A model generated the notes under the pieces. The model was not told the DNA's origin. It saw only the letters and a program-made list of their open reading frames with translations, and did not search any database. Positions 1 through 5,949 of a stretch of 6,664 bases of DNA are shown piece by piece. Position numbers and translations under genes: made by a program. Position 1 is the stretch's first letter; every line of letters begins with the position of its first letter. This DNA is from JBHELG01 sp046263195 (GTDB taxonomy: Bacteria > Actinomycetota > Nitriliruptoria > Nitriliruptorales > JAHWKO01), in NCBI GenBank assembly GCA_046263195.1, contig JBHELG010000097.1:1-6664 (forward strand). Direction: 5' to 3'.

Positions 1-3
1 CAC

Positions 4-10
4 AGGAAGG
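4..10 (+). promoter_or_regulatory. Ribosome binding site of citrate synthase
   Basis: AGGAAGG lies 8 bases before the GTG at 19. It supports that start over any upstream start in the still-open frame. Confidence 0.6.
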
Positions 11-18
11 GTCTCGAC

Positions 19-1149
19 GTGGCCGAGGCAGGGGCCAGGGGGGGACTCGCGGGCGTCATCGCCGCTCAGACCGCCCTCTCGTGGATCGACGGCGAGCGAG
101 GAATGCTCGTCTACCGCGGCTACGCGATCGACGACCTCGCCACGAACGCCTCGTTCGAGGAGGTGTTGCATCTTCTGCTGGAAGGGTCGCTTCCGACCAA
201 GGTGCAGCTTGACGAGGTCAAGGGGCGGCTCGGCAAGTATGCGGCTCTTCCCAACTACGTCGTTCAGGTCCTTCGGGGCTTGTCGAAGATCGCCGCCCCG
301 ATGGAAGCGCTACGCACCGGTGTTTCACTGCTCGGCGCCGGGTTGGCCACGCCCGCAGCCATCGACTTGGAGGAAGCGAAGGAACGAGCCTACGCCATCA
401 TCGCCCAGGTACCGGCCGTCATCGGCGTCTTCCAGCGCGGTCGCAGAGGCGAAGACCCCGTGGAACCCGACCCCAGCCGGTCCATCGCCTACAACCTGCT
501 CCTCGGCCTCACCGGTAAGGAGCCCAACGAGGCGTTCGAGCGTGCCATGGATGTCGCGCTCGTGCTGCACGCCGAGCACACCCTGAACGCCTCGACCTTC
601 GCGGCTCGACTGACGGCATCGACCCTCTCCGACATCTACTCGGCGATCACCTCTGCGATCGGCACGCTGCGCGGGCCCCTGCACGGTGGCGCCAACGAGC
701 AGGTCGCGAACATGCTCGAAGAGATCCCGTCGGTCCAGGTCGTGCAGGACTACATCGATAGCAAGCTCCAGGCCAGGGAGCGGATCATGGGTTTCGGTCA
801 CCGCGTCTACCGGACCGAGGACCCACGGGCGAAGCACTTGAGGGAATGGGCGCAGCGGATCGCCGACGCATCGGGGCAGACGGAGATCGTGGAGAAAGCT
901 CTCCGTGTCCAGAAGGTCGTCCTGGAGCGCAAGGGCCTTTACGTGAACGTCGATTTCTTCTCGGCCCCGCTCTACACGTCGATGGGGATCCCGCGGGACC
1001 TCTTCACGCCGATCTTCGCCGCGTCTCGGGCGTCGGGGTGGACGGCGCATGTCATCGAACAGCAGGCCGACAACCGCCTGATCCGCCCTTCTTCGGAATA
1101 CATCGGCGACCGGCGGGCCGAATGGGTCGCCATCGAAGAACGCGGCTGA
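19..1149 (+). CDS. Citrate synthase (short bacterial type; 2-methylcitrate synthase possible)
   Basis: The 376-residue product condenses acetyl-CoA (or propionyl-CoA) with oxaloacetate in the cytoplasm, the entry step of the TCA or methylcitrate cycle. The family signature is complete. LHAEHTLN holds His187. GPLHGGAN holds His222, equivalent to pig His274. GFGHRVYRTEDPR holds His261 and Arg270, equivalent to pig His320 and Arg329. NVDFFSA holds Asp312, equivalent to pig Asp375. Arg337 and Arg356 (RPSSEY) match the substrate-binding arginines. The length is normal for the short bacterial form. The GTG start was chosen because AGGAAGG at 4-10 lies 8 bases upstream. The frame stays open to the left edge, so a slightly earlier start outside the window cannot be excluded. 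Sequence alone does not separate citrate from 2-methylcitrate synthase; no prp-type genes are visible nearby. The gene converges on the SnoaL-like gene. Confidence 0.95.
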   Translation: MAEAGARGGLAGVIAAQTALSWIDGERGMLVYRGYAIDDLATNASFEEVLHLLLEGSLPTKVQLDEVKGRLGKYAALPNYVVQVLRGLSKIAAPMEALRTGVSLLGAGLATPAAIDLEEAKERAYAIIAQVPAVIGVFQRGRRGEDPVEPDPSRSIAYNLLLGLTGKEPNEAFERAMDVALVLHAEHTLNASTFAARLTASTLSDIYSAITSAIGTLRGPLHGGANEQVANMLEEIPSVQVVQDYIDSKLQARERIMGFGHRVYRTEDPRAKHLREWAQRIADASGQTEIVEKALRVQKVVLERKGLYVNVDFFSAPLYTSMGIPRDLFTPIFAASRASGWTAHVIEQQADNRLIRPSSEYIGDRRAEWVAIEERG

Positions 1150-1153
1150 GCGC

Positions 1154-1174
1154 GGTCGCAGGAGTGCCGCGACC
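1154..1174. terminator. Weak hairpin in the convergent gap after citrate synthase
   Basis: GGTCGC (1154-1159) and GCGACC (1169-1174) form a 6-bp GC-rich stem with a 9-base loop, starting 5 bases after the citrate synthase stop. There is no T-tract. It sits between two convergent genes, so it could end transcription from either side, but in DNA this GC-rich a 6-bp stem is also plausible by chance. Confidence 0.3.
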
Positions 1175-1225
1175 ACCCATCCGGGGCGATCTCATGACCG
1201 TGTCCCGATCGAGCGTCGACAGTGC

Positions 1226-1613
1226 CTACGGCTCGAACCGCTCCACCCACTGCGCCCGCCACTCGGTCCGCTTCGAACGGAGCCCCCCAGTAGGCCGTCT
1301 CCGCCGCGACCTTGCCCTCTCGCAACTCGATGATGGCTACTGCCTGGTAGATGTCGACGCCGTCGTAGGTGAGCGTCGACTCGACGACCCACACATCGCC
1401 GGCACCGACGACGCGCCGCGTGCGGACATCCGGCCAGTTCGGGTAGCGCTCATCGATGGCGCGCGCGTTGTCCCGCCCCACGATCCGCTCACCAGATTGC
1501 GGCCACACCGAGACGAAGTCCTCGTGACGCAGCTCGTAGGCGGTGTCGAGGTCGCGACCAGCGAGCGCTTGCCAGTAGCGCTCCACGAGCTCACGGTTGT
1601 CATCGCTGTCCAC
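1226..1613 (-). CDS. SnoaL-like / NTF2-fold protein with an apparent 1-base frameshift near the C-terminus
   Basis: This is a small alpha+beta-barrel protein of the SnoaL-like (nuclear transport factor 2) superfamily. Members include polyketide cyclases and many small proteins of unknown role, so no substrate can be named. Family features are NRELVERYWQAL at the N-terminus, then RHEDFVSVWPQSGERI, GRDNARAIDE, the RRVVGAGDVWVVES strand and IIELREGKVAAET. The GTG start has GAGGAG 5 bases upstream (plus positions 1619-1624). After PFEA (around 1269-1280) the frame should continue xEWRAQW and end after ERFEP; exactly that is present in the next frame, followed by TAG at 1226-1228. One extra base around 1265-1271 therefore breaks the frame. 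Read literally, the frame runs on to 972, antisense to citrate synthase, with family-unlike sequence. Restored, the protein is 128 residues. This may be a sequencing error or a real lesion. Confidence 0.8.
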
Positions 1614-1618
1614 ATCGG

Positions 1619-1624
1619 CTCCTC
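1619..1624 (-). promoter_or_regulatory. Ribosome binding site of the SnoaL-like gene
   Basis: On the minus strand GAGGAG stands 5 bases before the GTG at 1613. It favours this start over the overlapping out-of-frame ATG one base earlier. Confidence 0.5.
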
Positions 1625-1721
1625 ACCGCCATGCAACGGCAAAAGCCGCAGCGGGCGCACACACAGCATCCAACGCCGCCCTCGTGGAAACCAGGCCACA
1701 GTGCTTACCAAAGCCTGACAG

Positions 1722-1757
1722 CCGCGCCCTTCGAGAGGACGGAGGGTGGGGCCGCGG
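1722..1757 (-). terminator. Possible hairpin after the DMT transporter gene
   Basis: CCGCGCCC (1722-1729) can pair with GGG-C-CGCGG (1749-1757). This gives an 8-bp stem with one bulged base and a 19-base loop, immediately after the transporter stop codon. No T-run follows on the minus strand. The remaining 145-base gap to the SnoaL-like start shows no convincing promoter; it holds only a short CGGC-tttt-GCCG hairpin. It is therefore unclear whether the SnoaL-like gene is co-transcribed with the genes upstream. Confidence 0.25.
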
Positions 1758-1758
1758 G

Positions 1759-2208
1759 TCAAGAAGCAGCCGAGTCGTTGAACACGAGCAGCGCCCCCGC
1801 GACGACCAGAACGACGCCGAGAAGTCGGGACACGGTTATCGGCACGACGCGCCCCGACATGCCCACCGCGTCCAGGACCAGCGCCACAGCGAGCTGAGTC
1901 GCGGTGACGACGACGATCGTCGTTCCGAGTCCGAGCGGGACAACGGCCGCCCCGATCGATGCGACGATGCCGACTCCGGCGAGGCCTGCGGCGAGTCCCC
2001 ACGGAAAGGCCACAATCCCCGACCAACCCCAGGACAGACCGGTGGCGGCGACGGCCGCGGCAGCGAACACGGCGCCGGCGGCATGGACCCAGAAGCCGGC
2101 GACGAACGGTTGCACATGCCGTGCGAAGGGACCGAGAAGCCCAGCCTGCACGGCGACGAGAACGCCCGCGAGCACGGCGAGGCCGCCCGCAAACGGCATG
2201 GACAGCAT
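1759..2208 (-). CDS. DMT-superfamily small transporter, YdcZ (DUF606) type
   Basis: A 149-residue, very hydrophobic integral membrane protein. Five helices can be placed at about residues 6-25, 34-56, 70-88, 93-114 and 126-143, the single-repeat layout of the YdcZ branch of the drug/metabolite transporter superfamily. Family-like stretches are the TQLAVALVLDAVG region in helix 4 and ITVSRLLGVVLVVAG in helix 5. The length matches the family. Substrates of this family are mostly unknown; half-size members probably work as dimers. The ATG start has GGGAGGAAG immediately upstream; a second ATG three codons later is possible. It follows the molybdoenzyme gene by 47 bases on the same strand, so co-transcription is plausible. 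A small inverted repeat in that gap (CTCCA 2230-2234, TGGAG 2240-2244) is too short to call a terminator. Confidence 0.82.
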   Translation of the reverse strand: MLSMPFAGGLAVLAGVLVAVQAGLLGPFARHVQPFVAGFWVHAAGAVFAAAAVAATGLSWGWSGIVAFPWGLAAGLAGVGIVASIGAAVVPLGLGTTIVVVTATQLAVALVLDAVGMSGRVVPITVSRLLGVVLVVAGALLVFNDSAAS

Positions 2209-2255
2209 GTGCTTCCTCCCCTGGGCTCACTCCACCTTATGGAGCTTGTCCGTCG

Positions 2256-3878
2256 TTAGACGACGCTCACACGGACGGCGTGGTAGCCGCTCGCACCGTC
2301 GGGGAAGGGCGGTCGGACCTCCTCCGTTTGGACCTGTCCGCTGCCGTCGGTGGCTCGCACACGCAGGGCGTGCTGTCCGGTTCCGGCCTCCCACGTCGTC
2401 CGCCACTGCCGCCACGCGTCGTCCGACAGCGGCGCCGACAGCTCTGTCTGCGTCCACGGCCCCCCGTCCACGGACACCTCCACCTTCGAGATGCCACGGT
2501 GGGGAGCCCAGGCCACCCCCGCAATCGTCACCGGGCCGGCTTTCACCCGCCCAGGTCGTGGCACATCGATCCGTGACTGGGTCTTGACCGGTCCGAACTT
2601 GGCCCAGCCTCGCGGAACCCAATAGGCGTCGAACGCCTCGAGTGTCGTGAGCTCGATCTCCTCGAGCCACTTCGTGGCGGACACGTAGCCATAGAGCCCC
2701 GGTACCACGAGACGGGCCGGAAAGCCGTGAGCGGGTGGCAGCGGCTCCCCGTTCATGCCTACGGCAAGCAGGGCCTCGCGCCCGTCGTAGGCGAGCTCGG
2801 TGGGAAAGCCCACCGTGAAACCGTCGACGGCGCGACCGACTATCTGGGTCGCCCCTTCCTTCACCCCCGCCAGGTCGAGCAGCGTCCGCAGCGGCACCCC
2901 GCGCCAGGCAGCATTCCCGACCAGGTCGCCGCCGACCTCGTTCGAGACGCACGCGATAGTGATGTAGCGCTCGACGAGTGGCATCGCCAGGATCTCGTCG
3001 TAGGCGAGCTCGACCTCCCGATCGACCATCCCGCTGATCCTCAACCGCCACGTGTCGACGTCCACGCGCGGCACGACGAGGTTCACGTCGATGCGGTAGA
3101 AGCGGCCGGTGGGTACGACCAGGGGGGTGAGTCCGACGATGTCGAAGCCTGCCTCGAAGGGGGGTGCGATGACCGGCTCGCCGGCGCTCGGGATGCCCGC
3201 CTGAGGCTCACGTGGCCGTTGAATGAGGTAGCGCCCCGTCGCCGCCGATAGCAACGCCGCCGCGAAAACCCCCGCTGTCAGCACGATGAACCGGCGCCGC
3301 CCTTCGTCGACCTGCGGGGCTGCCCGGCCCGCTGCGGCCACCTCCCGCCGGGGTGACCCCTCCACCACCGTCGCCTCGCGCGAGCCCGGCCCCTCCGTCG
3401 TCTCGGAACCGGCAGGAATCGTGGCCGGCGGGGAAGTCGGCCGGAAGCCCGGGCCGAAAGCTGCCTCCCGTAGCAGGCCCCGCAGCGTGAGGAGACCCGC
3501 GATCACGGCGGCCGCGGTCGTGATGGCCGCCCGCACCGGTGAGGCCCCGGGTTGATCGAGAGCGGTCAGGAAACCGAGCAGCCCGAAAGCCGTGAACGCC
3601 GCCCCTACCAGGAGGGGTCTGCCGAGGGCCAATACGCCGAGCAACGCTCCGATCAGGAGGGCGATCACGGCTATGCCCAGGTTGAGCGCAAGCTTGTCGT
3701 ACAAGCCGAAGAGGGCGACGGCGAAATTCTTCACCCCTGAGGGCACATGGTCGATGACCGCCGCGCCCACCGACACGACCAGAGAGGGAGCGCCGGGAAC
3801 AAGACCCGCCACGAGCTCCCCGACCGCGAGCGCAACCGCCGCGCCGGCGATCCCAGCCACCGCCGCCCTGCGTGGCAC
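2256..3878 (-). CDS. Membrane-anchored sulfite-oxidase-family molybdopterin oxidoreductase
   Basis: A 540-residue redox enzyme expected to carry the molybdenum cofactor on the outer face of the membrane. Helices lie at about residues 7-27, 63-85, 88-107 and 114-134. A Pro/Gly/acid-rich linker (about 135-192) follows, then GRRRFIVLTAG (193-203) leading into a fifth helix (to about 214). RRxF resembles a twin-arginine signal. The catalytic Mo-pterin domain spans about 245-425: Cys310 in ITIACVSNEVGG is the expected Mo ligand, followed by WRGVPLRTLL and HGFPARLVVPG (384-394). Residues about 430-540 look like the Ig-like Mo-co dimerisation domain of sulfite oxidases, which YedY/MsrP lacks. The GTG start has GAGGTG upstream on the minus strand. 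It is divergent from a two-component system, and a DMT transporter gene follows. The substrate is unknown: sulfite, protein methionine sulfoxide and other S/N-oxides are all possible. Confidence 0.92.
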   Translation of the reverse strand: MPRRAAVAGIAGAAVALAVGELVAGLVPGAPSLVVSVGAAVIDHVPSGVKNFAVALFGLYDKLALNLGIAVIALLIGALLGVLALGRPLLVGAAFTAFGLLGFLTALDQPGASPVRAAITTAAAVIAGLLTLRGLLREAAFGPGFRPTSPPATIPAGSETTEGPGSREATVVEGSPRREVAAAGRAAPQVDEGRRRFIVLTAGVFAAALLSAATGRYLIQRPREPQAGIPSAGEPVIAPPFEAGFDIVGLTPLVVPTGRFYRIDVNLVVPRVDVDTWRLRISGMVDREVELAYDEILAMPLVERYITIACVSNEVGGDLVGNAAWRGVPLRTLLDLAGVKEGATQIVGRAVDGFTVGFPTELAYDGREALLAVGMNGEPLPPAHGFPARLVVPGLYGYVSATKWLEEIELTTLEAFDAYWVPRGWAKFGPVKTQSRIDVPRPGRVKAGPVTIAGVAWAPHRGISKVEVSVDGGPWTQTELSAPLSDDAWRQWRTTWEAGTGQHALRVRATDGSGQVQTEEVRPPFPDGASGYHAVRVSVV

Positions 3879-3922
3879 AGCCCGTCACCTCTGCTCGACC
3901 GGAAGGGCCCTCCGCTCCCCCC

Positions 3923-3928
3923 TGTATA
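3923..3928 (-). promoter_or_regulatory. Candidate -10 element for the molybdoenzyme gene
   Basis: On the minus strand this reads TATACA, matching four of six consensus positions. It would give a leader of roughly 35-40 bases before the GTG at 3878. No recognisable -35 box lies 16-19 bases upstream, as expected for an activator-dependent promoter but equally for a false match. Confidence 0.25.
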
Positions 3929-3948
3929 CGCCTGATCTGCGTCTCGCG

Positions 3949-3966
3949 CTCTTACATTTCCGTTAC
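3949..3966 (-). promoter_or_regulatory. Candidate OmpR/PhoB-type operator in the divergent region
   Basis: On the minus strand the sequence reads GTAACGG-AAAT-GTAAGAG: two 7-base direct repeats sharing GTAA, 11 bases apart, with a 4-base A/T spacer. This 7+4+7 layout is the one bound by dimers of PhoB/OmpR-family regulators, and such a regulator is encoded 60-80 bases away. The repeats point toward the molybdoenzyme gene. The site is centred about 41 bases upstream of the start point expected from the -10 candidate at 3923-3928. Only four bases are identical between the halves, so chance is a real alternative. Confidence 0.35.
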
Positions 3967-4015
3967 GGCCCGCATGATCCGCAGGTCGCTGCAATCGTCT
4001 CGAAGCCGGCCTCAC

Positions 4016-4021
4016 TACAGT
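4016..4021 (+). promoter_or_regulatory. Candidate -10 element giving a leaderless regulator transcript
   Basis: TACAGT fits the actinobacterial TANNNT -10 pattern and ends 7 bases before the GTG at 4029. Transcription would then begin at or next to the start codon. No Shine-Dalgarno sequence precedes that GTG, which agrees with a leaderless mRNA. No clear -35 box is visible. Confidence 0.35.
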
Positions 4022-4028
4022 CCAACGA

Positions 4029-4715
4029 GTGGGAGCGAGGATCCTCGTCGTCGAAGACGACCCGACCGTCGCGGAGGTCGTTACTCGATACCTCGCTCTC
4101 GAAGGCTTCGCGGTCGACTGGGTCGGCAACGGTGCCGACGCGGTCGAACAGGCGGCGGCACACCGCCCCGACCTCGTGATTCTCGATCTCATGCTGCCGG
4201 GTATCGGCGGCTTCGAGGTCCTACGCCGGCTGCGAGCCATCGGTCCCCTCCCGATCGTCATACTCACCGCCAGAGGGGAGGAGGACGATCGCGTCCTGGG
4301 GCTGCGCACCGGGGCGGACGACTACGTCACGAAGCCCTTCTCACCCCGCGAGTTGACCGCGAGGGTGCATGCCCTGCTGCGCCGGACCAGGCCCGGCGAG
4401 ACCTTGGTGGAAGCGCGGAGCGAGCTCACGGCAGGGGGGTTGCGGATCGACCTCGCTGCGCGCACGGCCTGGCGTGACGGCGAGGTCATCCCTCTGACCC
4501 CGCTCGAATTCGACCTGCTCGTGTTCCTCATGCGCCACCCGGGGCGTGCCTTCAGCCGGGAGCAGCTGTTCGAGCAGGTGTGGGGCTACACCTTCGGTGA
4601 CCTCTCGACCATCACCGTGCACGTCCGCCGCCTGCGCGAGAAGATCGAGGACGACCCTTCCCACCCCCGGTGGTTGAAGACCGTCTGGGGGGTCGGATAC
4701 AGGTTCGACGCGTGA
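4029..4715 (+). CDS. OmpR/PhoB-family response regulator
   Basis: A 228-residue DNA-binding regulator of a two-component system. The receiver domain (residues 3-117) has the acidic pair Asp10/Asp11 in VVEDDP, the phospho-acceptor Asp53 in LVILDLMLPG, Thr80 in ILTARGE and Lys102 in YVTKPF. The winged-helix domain (about 132-227) has LTPLEFDLLVFLMRHPGRAFSREQL, the recognition-helix region STITVHVRRLREKI and the C-terminal VWGVGYRF. All key residues are present, so it should be a normal phosphorylation-controlled factor. The GTG start has no ribosome binding site but lies 7 bases after TACAGT, suggesting a leaderless transcript. The stop overlaps the kinase start by 4 bases, so translation is coupled. 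The gene is divergent from the molybdoenzyme gene, which is the natural target candidate; that is inference from position. Confidence 0.95.
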   Translation: MGARILVVEDDPTVAEVVTRYLALEGFAVDWVGNGADAVEQAAAHRPDLVILDLMLPGIGGFEVLRRLRAIGPLPIVILTARGEEDDRVLGLRTGADDYVTKPFSPRELTARVHALLRRTRPGETLVEARSELTAGGLRIDLAARTAWRDGEVIPLTPLEFDLLVFLMRHPGRAFSREQLFEQVWGYTFGDLSTITVHVRRLREKIEDDPSHPRWLKTVWGVGYRFDA

Positions 4716-5920
4716 GACCGTCCCAGGGGCTCGGGGTCGGGCTCGTCGGGGCGGCGCTGATCGCTGTGGTCGCCTCCCTCGTGGGCATGAGCGCGCGCGA
4801 CATCCTCCTGCTGAGCGGCATCGCAGCCGGAGCGGCCCTCGTCACGAGCGCTGCTGGGTTCGTGATATTGCGCATGCTGCGCCGCGGAGCCCTGGGTCAT
4901 CAGGTCATGGTCGTGGCACTGACGGTGATCGCCTCCTGCGGGGTGGGGGCCTGGGCGGCCGCTTGGAGCATGTTCATCTCGGTACACGATCTTGGCGCCC
5001 TTGCGGTCGTGCTCGTGGCCTCCGCGACGGTCGCTGCGCTCGTCGCGCTGCCCCTCGCCCACCGCTTCGCCGCCGAGAGCGAGGCGCTCGTGCGCATGGC
5101 CCGCCGGATCGCGGAGCAAGGACCGCCTCGCGACTTCAACCCTCCCTCCACACTCGAACTGGCTCGAATCGCGGCCGAACTCGAGCGGGTCGCCGACGAG
5201 CTTGCCCGCACCAAGGAGCGAGAGCAGGCTCTCGAGGCGTCGCGCCGGGAGCTGATCGCATGGGTCTCCCACGATCTGCGCACGCCGCTTTCGGCGATCC
5301 GAGCCATCGTCCAGGCCTTGGAGGAGGGGGTGGTGAGCGACCGGGAGACGATCGTCCGCTATCACCGCACGCTTCGCGACGAGACCGATCGTCTGACGAC
5401 TCTCGTCGACGATCTCTTCGAGCTCAGCCGTGCCCAGGCGGGGGTGCCCACCCTGCCCCTCGAGCGGGTCTCCCTCGGTGACCTCGTCTCCGATGCCCTC
5501 GCCGGCGCCCGCCCCGTCGCCCAGAGGAAGGGTTTGCGACTGCACGGGAGGCTCGACGGACCCTCTCCCGAAGTGGAGGTGTCAGCGCGGGACGTGTCCC
5601 GGGCGATCAGCAACCTCCTCGACAACGCCATCCGCCACAGCCGGCCCGGGTCGCAGGTTGATGTCACGGCAGGCGCGGACGAGGGAGGCGCCTACATCGC
5701 CGTGACCGACGCCTGTGGTGGCATTCCGGAAGCGCATCTCAGCCGCGTGTTCGACGTCGCTTTTCGCGGCACGGCGGCCCGAACCCCGGGGGGAGAGACA
5801 GGCGCGGGCCTGGGACTCGCGATCGCCCGGGGCATAGCCGAAGCGCATCACGGAAGCATCACGGTTCGCAACGAAGGCGGCGGCTGCTGCTTCGAGCTTC
5901 GCCTGCCGACGGCGCGCTGA
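4712..5920 (+). CDS. Sensor histidine kinase with four transmembrane helices
   Basis: A 402-residue membrane kinase, cognate partner of the preceding regulator. The start is the GTG whose last bases overlap the regulator stop (GTGA). An in-frame GTG at 4670 would overlap by 46 bases and add a hydrophilic stretch, so it is less likely. Four helices lie at about residues 8-26, 32-52, 64-85 and 94-115. The external loops are very short; the one between helices 3 and 4 is only MFISVHDLG-like. A HAMP-like or coiled segment follows (about 116-178). HisKA has His187 in SHDLRTPL. The ATPase domain has the N-box NLLDNA (Asn301, Asn305), the G1 box DACGG (333-337) and the G2 box GAGLGLAI (364-371). Cys335 replaces the first Gly of the usual DxGxG. 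The signal is unknown; with no extracytoplasmic domain, sensing within or at the membrane is likely. Confidence 0.94.
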   Translation: MRPSQGLGVGLVGAALIAVVASLVGMSARDILLLSGIAAGAALVTSAAGFVILRMLRRGALGHQVMVVALTVIASCGVGAWAAAWSMFISVHDLGALAVVLVASATVAALVALPLAHRFAAESEALVRMARRIAEQGPPRDFNPPSTLELARIAAELERVADELARTKEREQALEASRRELIAWVSHDLRTPLSAIRAIVQALEEGVVSDRETIVRYHRTLRDETDRLTTLVDDLFELSRAQAGVPTLPLERVSLGDLVSDALAGARPVAQRKGLRLHGRLDGPSPEVEVSARDVSRAISNLLDNAIRHSRPGSQVDVTAGADEGGAYIAVTDACGGIPEAHLSRVFDVAFRGTAARTPGGETGAGLGLAIARGIAEAHHGSITVRNEGGGCCFELRLPTAR

Positions 5921-5922
5921 CC

Positions 5923-5949
5923 CCCGTCTCAGCCCCACCTGAGGACGGG
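5923..5949. terminator. Hairpin at the convergent junction, probable bidirectional terminator
   Basis: CCCGTC (5923-5928) pairs with GACGGG (5944-5949) and TCAG (5929-5932) with CTGA (5939-5942). The result is a 10-bp stem with one bulged G (5943) and a 6-base loop. It begins three bases after the kinase stop and overlaps the last codons of the opposing gene. No T-run follows on either strand, as is common for high-G+C actinobacterial terminators. Its position between two converging stops 8 bases apart supports the call. Confidence 0.5.

Noticed and set aside
325..1176. A 283-codon open frame on the minus strand across citrate synthase.
   Set aside because: It is fully antisense to a clear citrate synthase; its product is Arg/Asp-rich without a recognisable fold, as expected for mirror frames in GC-rich coding DNA.
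972..1225. C-terminal extension of the SnoaL-like frame into citrate synthase.
   Set aside because: The family-like ending and stop are present in the neighbouring frame at 1226; the extension is the product of a one-base shift and is antisense shadow.
1636..1655. CGGC-aaaa-GCCG hairpin upstream of the SnoaL-like gene.
   Set aside because: Four base pairs only; expected by chance in this composition.
846..1718. A 290-codon plus-strand frame.
   Set aside because: It overlaps citrate synthase out of frame and then runs antisense to the SnoaL-like gene; no family-like sequence.
1337..2230. A 297-codon minus-strand frame spanning the SnoaL-like and transporter genes.
   Set aside because: Arg-rich low-complexity product overlapping two recognised genes in another frame.
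2230..2244. Inverted repeat CTCCA/TGGAG between the molybdoenzyme and transporter genes.
   Set aside because: Only 5 bp with no T-run; too weak to call a terminator.
1597..2259. A 220-codon plus-strand frame antisense to the transporter gene.
   Set aside because: Hydrophilic, compositionally biased product; the opposite strand encodes a coherent five-helix membrane protein with a good ribosome binding site.
2227..3051. A 274-codon minus-strand frame inside the molybdoenzyme gene.
   Set aside because: Out-of-frame shadow, Arg/Gly-rich; the molybdoenzyme frame contains the conserved cysteine and domain motifs.
4670..4711. Earlier GTG start for the histidine kinase.
   Set aside because: It would overlap the regulator by 46 bases and add charged residues; the GTG at 4712 gives the usual 4-base GTGA coupling and starts right before the first helix.
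4586..5545. A 319-codon minus-strand frame across the kinase gene.
   Set aside because: Antisense to intact HisKA motifs; composition typical of a GC-rich mirror frame.
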